Part shown: piece after piece, positions 6,948 through 11,340 of the stretch | Layout of the letters: each line of letters opens with the position of its first letter | Position numbering within the stretch: the first letter of the stretch is position 1 | Source: Flavobacteriales bacterium | Lineage (GTDB): Bacteria > Bacteroidota > Bacteroidia > Flavobacteriales_F > PHOS-HE28 | Length of the DNA stretch: 11,340 nucleotides | Reading direction: 5' to 3' | Assembly: GCA_020854015.1 (NCBI GenBank) | Contig: JADZGG010000335.1 | Coordinates: forward strand, 1 to 11,340 | Notes under the pieces: model-generated | Told to the model about the DNA's origin: nothing | The model's input: the letters and a program-made list of their open reading frames with translations, nothing else | Database searches by the model: none | Translations under genes and position numbers: made by a program

Positions 6948-6990
6948 CGGTGCGGCGCCAAAGCTAACCGGCACAACAGACCGTGGTGGA

Positions 6991-7566
6991 CTAATGCGTA
7001 CCGCGTACCCCACGCCAAAAGCGCCATACCAGCCATAGCGTGGCAATGACCAACAGAGCGGCCACCACAGGTAGGAACCAGGCCAGGACGCTCAGCAGCA
7101 AAGACCCACCGGTCTCTAACAAGGCGAACAGCGGATTGCCCAGCCCGGCCGTCGTGGTGGTGCTCGCGACGCGTGTAGCAGCCGTTCCTGCACTGATGAG
7201 ACCGGCCACACCTCCGCCTGCGATCAGAGCCAGGCTCCACGTGAAGAGCGGGGGGGTATCCACAAAGGCGCTAGCGGCGACAAGGGTACCGGCAATGCTG
7301 GCCATCGGCACCGCTAGGGAGTCCAGCAGGTGGTCCAGAAAGGGTACTGAATAGGCGAGTAGTTCCAGCACGGTCGCCACACCGAAGGCGATCAGCGCCG
7401 GCCACTCACCCATCCAGCCGAAGCCTTCGCGCAAGCCAACACCGCCCAAGTCGAAATGCGTGAGCAAGCTGGTGATGAAGAGCGGCAGGAAGACGCGGAG
7501 ACCACAAGCGGCGGCCAGGCTGATGCCGAGCAGAATGGGCAGGATATAGTGCGCTACGTTCTCCAC
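6991..7566 (-). CDS. DUF4126 domain-containing membrane protein
   Basis: A 191-residue integral membrane protein of unknown function. Family landmarks are GISLAAACGLRVFLPLF at 14-30, ATVLELLAYSVPFLDHLLDSLAVPMASIAGT at about 64-94, GGGVAGLISAG at 117-127, and TTAGLGNPLFALLETGGSLLLS at 138-159, with a final hydrophobic segment at 160-183 and a basic C-terminus. About five to six membrane segments are likely. The start is GTG at 7566-7564, giving MENVAHYILP: an in-frame TAG lies just upstream, and no ATG occurs before residue 52, which is already inside the domain. It lies 37 bases downstream of the GNAT gene and 43 upstream of the methyltransferase, consistent with one transcript. Biochemical role is not known for the family, and the neighbours do not point to one. 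Confidence 0.88.
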   Translation of the reverse strand: MENVAHYILPILLGISLAAACGLRVFLPLFITSLLTHFDLGGVGLREGFGWMGEWPALIAFGVATVLELLAYSVPFLDHLLDSLAVPMASIAGTLVAASAFVDTPPLFTWSLALIAGGGVAGLISAGTAATRVASTTTTAGLGNPLFALLETGGSLLLSVLAWFLPVVAALLVIATLWLVWRFWRGVRGTH

Positions 7567-7603
7567 GTTTGCAAAGGAACCCTATATGCGGGGCCTGGCT
7601 CGC

Positions 7604-8104
7604 TCAGCCTTGCAGGGACTTCACCATCACATGGTCGTCCATGACGTAGCCATCGCCGATGTCCAGCACCTCATCGCGTTCCACCACGAAGCCGTGCCGG
7701 AGGTAGAAGCTCTTGGCCCGGTTCTGTTTGTTGACGTTCAGTTCAAGGGCCGTATTGCCTGCCTTGCCTGCTGCCGTTGCCACTGCTTGAAGCAGTTCGC
7801 TGCCTACACCAGCGCCCTGCAATTGAGGCAGAGCGTAGAGCTTATGAAGCCGAGTGCGCTTTGTGCCTCGGTAGCTGTGCTCGAAACCTGCAAAGCCGAC
7901 GACCTCGCCATCCTGTTCAGCGAGAAGGAAACGGTGGCCCTTCGGTCCGAGCTGGTCTTCCAACGCGGAGGTGCTGTACATCAGGTGCAGCATGTAGGTG
8001 ATCTGCGCTGGGCTAATCATGGCTGCGTACGAGATCGGCCAGGTGGCACGTGCGATGCCCTGGATCAGTGGAACGTCAGCGGCCGTGGCTTCGCGGAGGC
8101 TCAC
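7604..8104 (-). CDS. GNAT-family N-acetyltransferase
   Basis: A 166-residue cytoplasmic acetyltransferase using acetyl-CoA. The fold runs from REATAADVPLIQGIA at 4-18 through the central strand GEVVGFAGF (66-74) to the CoA-binding motif A, LYALPQLQGAGVGSELL (89-105), whose QxxGxG loop grips the pyrophosphate. Motif B is LNVNKQNRAKSFYLRHGF at 122-139. The acceptor cannot be predicted; the SFYLRHGF ending is common in RimI-like and small-molecule GNATs alike. The start is GTG 8104, and GTGA overlaps the stop codon of the dehydrogenase (bases 8101-8104), so translation is probably coupled to that gene. This overlap fixes the start well. It is followed by the DUF4126 gene 37 bases later. Confidence 0.9.
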   Translation of the reverse strand: MSLREATAADVPLIQGIARATWPISYAAMISPAQITYMLHLMYSTSALEDQLGPKGHRFLLAEQDGEVVGFAGFEHSYRGTKRTRLHKLYALPQLQGAGVGSELLQAVATAAGKAGNTALELNVNKQNRAKSFYLRHGFVVERDEVLDIGDGYVMDDHVMVKSLQG

Positions 8105-8991
8105 TTCGCGAACGCTTCTGCCACCACCAGGTCTTTACTGCCAGCGGTGTATTGGTAGAAGCCTTCACCGCTCTTCACACCGAGCTTGCCAGCGGTGACC
8201 ATCTGCACCAACAGGGGGCAGGGCGCGTACTTGGGGTTGCCGAAGCCTTCGTGCAGCACGCGCATGATCGCCAGGCAAGTGTCCAGTCCGATGAAGTCAG
8301 CGAGCTGCAGTGGACCCATCGGATGCGCCATGCCCAGCTTCATTACCGTGTCGATCTCCGCCACGCCGCCAACACCTTGGAATAGGGCCTCAATGGCCTC
8401 GTTGATCATCGGCATCAGGATGCGGTTCGCCACGAAACCGGAGTAGTCGTTCACTTCCACTGGCACCTTGCCGATGGCCGTGCTCAGGTCCATGATCGTC
8501 CTCGTGACCGCATCGGTCGTATTGTAGCCGCGGATCACTTCCACCAGCTTCATCACGGGCACAGGATTCATGAAGTGCATGCCGATCACCTGCGCCGGAC
8601 GGCCGGTGACCGCCGCGATGCGCGTGATGCTGATGCTGCTGGTGTTGGTGGCAAGGATGCAGTTCACCGGCGCGTTCGCATCGATGTCCTTGAAGATCTT
8701 CAATTTCAAGTCCACGTTCTCGGTGGCAGCTTCCACAACCAGGTCGGCCGCTTTGACACCGGCTGCCATGTCCGTGGCGGTGGCGATGTTCGCAAGGGTG
8801 CTCTTCTTCTGTTCTTCGGTGAGACCGCCCTTCGCGACCTGCCGGTCCAGGTTCTTGCTGATGGTCGCCACAGCCTTGTCAAGCCGGTCCTGCGCGATGT
8901 CGATGAGCGTGACGCTGTAGCCGCTCTGCGCGAAAACGTGGGCGATGCCGTTGCCCATCTGGCCGGCACCGATGATGGAGATGTTCTTCAT
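8101..8991 (-). CDS. 3-hydroxyacyl-CoA (3-hydroxybutyryl-CoA) dehydrogenase
   Basis: A 296-residue NAD-dependent enzyme that interconverts (S)-3-hydroxyacyl-CoA and 3-oxoacyl-CoA, in fatty-acid beta-oxidation or butyrate-type pathways. The N-terminal Rossmann domain starts ISIIGAGQMGNGIAHVF (GxGxxG at 8-13), with the acidic ribose ligand at Asp31 in LIDIA. VVEAATENVDLK lies at 85-96, and TNTSSIS at 115-121 carries the conserved Ser. The catalytic His139 is in GMHFMNPVPVMKLVE, with its partner Glu151 twelve residues later as in characterised HADs. The C-terminal helical domain contains NRILMPMINEA and AHPMGPLQLADFIGLD. ATG 8991 gives the family N-terminus (MKNISIIGAG); the longer frame to 9099 adds 36 unconserved residues and is rejected. 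It is the first gene of the probable minus-strand operon. Similar proteins are called PaaH, Hbd or FadB2; which applies here is not resolved. Confidence 0.93.
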   Translation of the reverse strand: MKNISIIGAGQMGNGIAHVFAQSGYSVTLIDIAQDRLDKAVATISKNLDRQVAKGGLTEEQKKSTLANIATATDMAAGVKAADLVVEAATENVDLKLKIFKDIDANAPVNCILATNTSSISITRIAAVTGRPAQVIGMHFMNPVPVMKLVEVIRGYNTTDAVTRTIMDLSTAIGKVPVEVNDYSGFVANRILMPMINEAIEALFQGVGGVAEIDTVMKLGMAHPMGPLQLADFIGLDTCLAIMRVLHEGFGNPKYAPCPLLVQMVTAGKLGVKSGEGFYQYTAGSKDLVVAEAFAK

Positions 8992-9166
8992 GGTCAAGGG
9001 CGGCGAAATTAAGCGGCCTGGCGCTGCGTGCTTCGGTCGGGAAAGGGTGAAGCGTGATCGGAAGAGGTTGGAAGAGGAGCGGTCGTCCCAACTCTTCACT
9101 GTTGCCGGTCAGATGGTGAAGGTTCGTGCTGCCAAGCCGTTCGTCTGCCGATCCATGGTGGGCGCG

Positions 9167-9174
9167 TACATTTG
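9167..9174 (+). promoter_or_regulatory. Candidate Bacteroidota-type -7 promoter element
   Basis: TACATTTG is an exact match to the TAnnTTTG -7 element of Bacteroidota primary-sigma promoters, 38 bases before the ATG at 9213, on the correct strand and in the non-coding divergent region. A TTCG at 9140-9143 lies 23 bases upstream and could act as a weak -33 element (consensus TTTG). The predicted transcript would start near 9180 with a leader of about 30 bases. Confidence 0.5.
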
Positions 9175-9212
9175 ATGCGGCCCGTGCACCGGGCGGATAG
9201 CCTTCGATCCGG

Positions 9213-10820
9213 ATGCCTCGCGCGATGCCCGTACCCGCCCTGTCGCTTCCTGCGTTGCTGCGACGCGAACTGCCGAACTGGGCCAAAGTTCTCGTATTAC
9301 TGCTGTTCTCGTGGGTGGTCACCGATCGCAGTGGGTTCCATCCAGACATCCCTGGACGCATCCTCGGAACGGTGGCTTTGCTCCTGCTGTTGCTCCTGGT
9401 GGGCAGCATGGGTCGCCGCATCTGGTCCGTTGTACTGTTCCTGTTGGTGCTCCTGCTCGCTGCGTTCTTCCTTACCCTGTATCTCTACGGTCCGCTGAGC
9501 TACGATCTGGCGCTCGCCCTGCGCTACACGAGTGTGGACGAGTCGATGGGCTATGTGTTGGATCTGTTCAAGCCGGGCATGGTGCTGTTGTGGCTGTGCT
9601 GCGCCATCGCTTGCTATGTTGTGCTGCTCCGCTCGCGGATCGCGATAGCCAACAGGTGGGCGATGGGAGGTGTCGCGCTAGCGCTCATCGCGCTTCCTGC
9701 GGTACGGGCCTGGCGTGCCGACGTGAACTGGAGCAATTGGTACAAGGACAAGTCATTCATCTTCAGCTCCGTGCCGGGCAAGATCGCCGCCACGCTCCTG
9801 CATCAGTTCAGCGTAGTGAACGAGCTTGCGGACCATTCTGAGCGCTATCGTTCAGGCCACGATTGGAGCGCTTTCGAGGACATGGGTCCTGCACGACTGA
9901 ATGTGATCGTGATCGGGGAGAGCGGCAGGGCCGACTTCTACGATCCGAACGGTTTCGGGCTGTTCCCTCTGACACCGAACATCGATTCCACCTACAGCTT
10001 CAATTTCACGGATTGCCTGGCACCCGCCTCCACCACCATCAGTTCATTGATGCGGGTGCTCTTCCTTACCGATGAGGCCGGCAATGGAATTCCGGAGGCC
10101 AACTTGATCTCGTTGTTCAAAGCCCGGGGGGCGCGGACCTTCTGGATATCGAACCAGGGCAAGCTCGGCCTGAACGACTCGCCCATCGCCTCGCTGGCGC
10201 TCACTTGCGACAGCGTGCTCTTCCTGAACAAGCACACGTACCATTCCGCTCATGCCGGCGACCAGGCCATGCTGCCGTGGATCAAGGGGGTGATCGGCCT
10301 TGCCAAGGATGATCCGCGTCCTACTGTGATCTTCATCCACATGCTTGGACAACACCCGCCGCTGGACCGCACCTATGGCGATTGGGACCCGCCCGTGAAG
10401 GCTGAAGGGATGGTGGGCCAGTTCATGCGGTCCACGCGCGATACGGACCTCTTCCTCGGGGCACTGTACACCATGGTACGGCGATGCCCCGATCACCGGA
10501 TGTTCTACTTCAGTGATCACGGACTTGCCTATGATCATAAGGGCGATCATTTCATCCATTCCGACCGCTACCGCGCGAACTTCCATGTGCCGTTCATGAT
10601 CTGGTCCGATGCCCGGCCCCGTGGGCGCGCCATCACCCGGCCACTCTCTTTGATGGACCTTCCGCGTATCGTGCATGCGCTCAATGTACCCGACACCAGC
10701 GCTTTCACTCCGCTCCTCCGTAAGCTCGTTCCACCGACCACGGTCTTCGATTCGAACAACGGACGAAGGGCACTGGAGAAGCTTGGAACGGATCGGATCA
10801 ACCTTGCCAATGAGGACTGA
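9213..10820 (+). CDS. Membrane-anchored sulfatase-fold phosphoethanolamine-transferase-like protein
   Basis: A 535-residue protein with about five N-terminal membrane helices (roughly 24-37, 50-65, 69-92, 120-138, 148-163) and a sulfatase/alkaline-phosphatase-fold domain from about 228, the architecture of EptA/EptC/CptA enzymes that transfer phosphoethanolamine from phosphatidylethanolamine to lipid A or surface glycans. Expected zinc and catalytic residues can be placed by analogy with EptA: Glu236 in VIVIGESGR, a Thr nucleophile candidate at Thr274 in ASTTISSL, His376 and His381 in HMLGQHPP, Asp435/His436 in YFSDHG, and His458 in FHVPFMIW. The domain would face the periplasm. It differs from the classical motif around the nucleophile, so another head group or acceptor is possible. 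ATG 9213 is used; ATG 9225 (Met5) is an alternative. A good candidate promoter lies at 9167. It overlaps the next gene by 11 bases, implying an operon for surface modification. Confidence 0.85.
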   Translation: MPRAMPVPALSLPALLRRELPNWAKVLVLLLFSWVVTDRSGFHPDIPGRILGTVALLLLLLLVGSMGRRIWSVVLFLLVLLLAAFFLTLYLYGPLSYDLALALRYTSVDESMGYVLDLFKPGMVLLWLCCAIACYVVLLRSRIAIANRWAMGGVALALIALPAVRAWRADVNWSNWYKDKSFIFSSVPGKIAATLLHQFSVVNELADHSERYRSGHDWSAFEDMGPARLNVIVIGESGRADFYDPNGFGLFPLTPNIDSTYSFNFTDCLAPASTTISSLMRVLFLTDEAGNGIPEANLISLFKARGARTFWISNQGKLGLNDSPIASLALTCDSVLFLNKHTYHSAHAGDQAMLPWIKGVIGLAKDDPRPTVIFIHMLGQHPPLDRTYGDWDPPVKAEGMVGQFMRSTRDTDLFLGALYTMVRRCPDHRMFYFSDHGLAYDHKGDHFIHSDRYRANFHVPFMIWSDARPRGRAITRPLSLMDLPRIVHALNVPDTSAFTPLLRKLVPPTTVFDSNNGRRALEKLGTDRINLANED

Positions 10821-11340
10821 TCTGCTTTCCAGAAGGGATGTCTCCATCCTTAAGGGGGCTGGCATCGTGATGATCTTCCTGCACAACTACTTTCATTGGG
10901 AACGTGGCATGGGGATCGAGAACGAGTTCGCGTTCTCCACCTCAGGGTTCAGAGCCTTTCTGGACCACGCATTCGATGGCCCGTTGGCCTTCGTACGGTA
11001 CACCTTCGCCTACTTCGGGCACTTCGGTGTCCAGCTTTTCGTGCTGACCTCCGGGTACGGGCTCGCCATTTCGGCACGGTCGAAGAGGAAGGAGACCTAC
11101 CTGGGCTACCTCGTACCCAAGCTCATCAAGATCCTGGCCTTATTGCTGCTCGGCGCGATCTTCATCTCGCTCGTGCAGTACATCAAGAATGGGCGGTCCA
11201 TTGACATCGCGGTCGTGGTGGAGATCGTTCTTGGCCGCATGTCAAGCTTCTGGAACTTCTCGGGAAGCGACATCTTCCGTTATTCGGGTCCGTTCTGGTT
11301 CTTTGGGCTAATTGTTCAGTTGTATGTGCTGTTCCCTTTC
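10810..11340 (+). CDS. Acyltransferase-3 family membrane protein, N-terminal part (runs off the window)
   Basis: The frame opens at ATG 10810 inside the end of the preceding gene (ATGAGGACTGA, 11-base overlap) and stays open for 177 codons to the window edge. The N-terminus RRDVSILKGAGIVMIFLHNYFHW (8-30) fits the first helix of acyltransferase-3 proteins, with His25 at the conserved catalytic-histidine position. YFGHFGVQLFVLTSGYGLAISAR (68-90) is the family's second hallmark (G-V-x-L-F-hydrophobic-x-S-G-Y), and YSGPFWFFGLIVQLYVLFPF (158-177) the third. These multi-helix inner-membrane proteins move acyl groups, such as O-acetyl or succinyl, onto extracytoplasmic sugars and lipids. About half of the usual 330-380 residues is present. 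Overlap and strand couple it to the phosphoethanolamine-transferase-like gene; together they suggest decoration of a surface polymer. Its acceptor is unknown. Confidence 0.87.
   Translation, partial: MRTDLLSRRDVSILKGAGIVMIFLHNYFHWERGMGIENEFAFSTSGFRAFLDHAFDGPLAFVRYTFAYFGHFGVQLFVLTSGYGLAISARSKRKETYLGYLVPKLIKILALLLLGAIFISLVQYIKNGRSIDIAVVVEIVLGRMSSFWNFSGSDIFRYSGPFWFFGLIVQLYVLFPF

Noticed and set aside
7572..7579. Minus-strand TTCCTTTG ahead of the DUF4126 gene as a promoter
   Set aside because: It lies only five bases from the GTG start, so it would give a leaderless message, and the gene fits an operon with the GNAT gene.
10044..10886. Minus-strand open frame of 280 residues opposite the phosphoethanolamine-transferase-like gene
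   Set aside because: No conserved motif or signal; it overlaps the metal-binding motifs encoded on the plus strand.

Overview
The window reads as ordinary chromosome of a GC-rich member of the Bacteroidota, most likely a Flavobacteriales-like lineage. The basis is the gene content (a DUF4294 protein, a YwqK/MORN-like secreted protein, a stand-alone biotin carboxylase with the long C-terminal tail common in Bacteroidota), weak Shine-Dalgarno sequences, and one exact match to the Bacteroidota -7 promoter motif TAnnTTTG. GC looks like about 60% by eye; it was not computed. There are no RNA genes, insertion sequences, phage genes, CRISPR arrays or toxin-antitoxin pairs that I can support, and no gene-free stretch exceeds about 220 bases.

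Layout. Bases 1-180 are the 3' end of sucC (succinyl-CoA synthetase beta), followed by a small four-helix membrane protein of unknown function (204-578, +). A CPA1-type cation/proton antiporter (687-2177, -) diverges from an alpha/beta hydrolase (2228-2920, +). The hydrolase stop abuts the stop of a convergent secreted MORN-like protein (2921-3715, -). That gene diverges from a biotin carboxylase (3794-5290, +), which is followed on the same strand by a secreted DUF4294 protein (5357-6052, +). A probable four-gene minus-strand operon then runs right to left: 3-hydroxyacyl-CoA dehydrogenase (8101-8991), GNAT acetyltransferase (7604-8104, overlapping by GTGA), DUF4126 membrane protein (6991-7566) and a SAM methyltransferase with an N-terminal four-cysteine zinc-finger-like segment (6066-6947). 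Across a 221-base divergent region lies a plus-strand pair: a membrane-anchored phosphoethanolamine-transferase-like enzyme (9213-10820) and an acyltransferase-3 protein (from 10810, cut by the window edge), overlapping by 11 bases.

Functionally, the window combines central and acyl-CoA metabolism (sucC, biotin carboxylase, hydroxyacyl-CoA dehydrogenase), ion homeostasis (antiporter), several envelope proteins of unknown role, and a two-gene unit likely to decorate a cell-surface lipid or glycan. I found no convincing new biological system. The best leads are the envelope-modification pair at the right edge and the uncharacterised secreted and membrane proteins.
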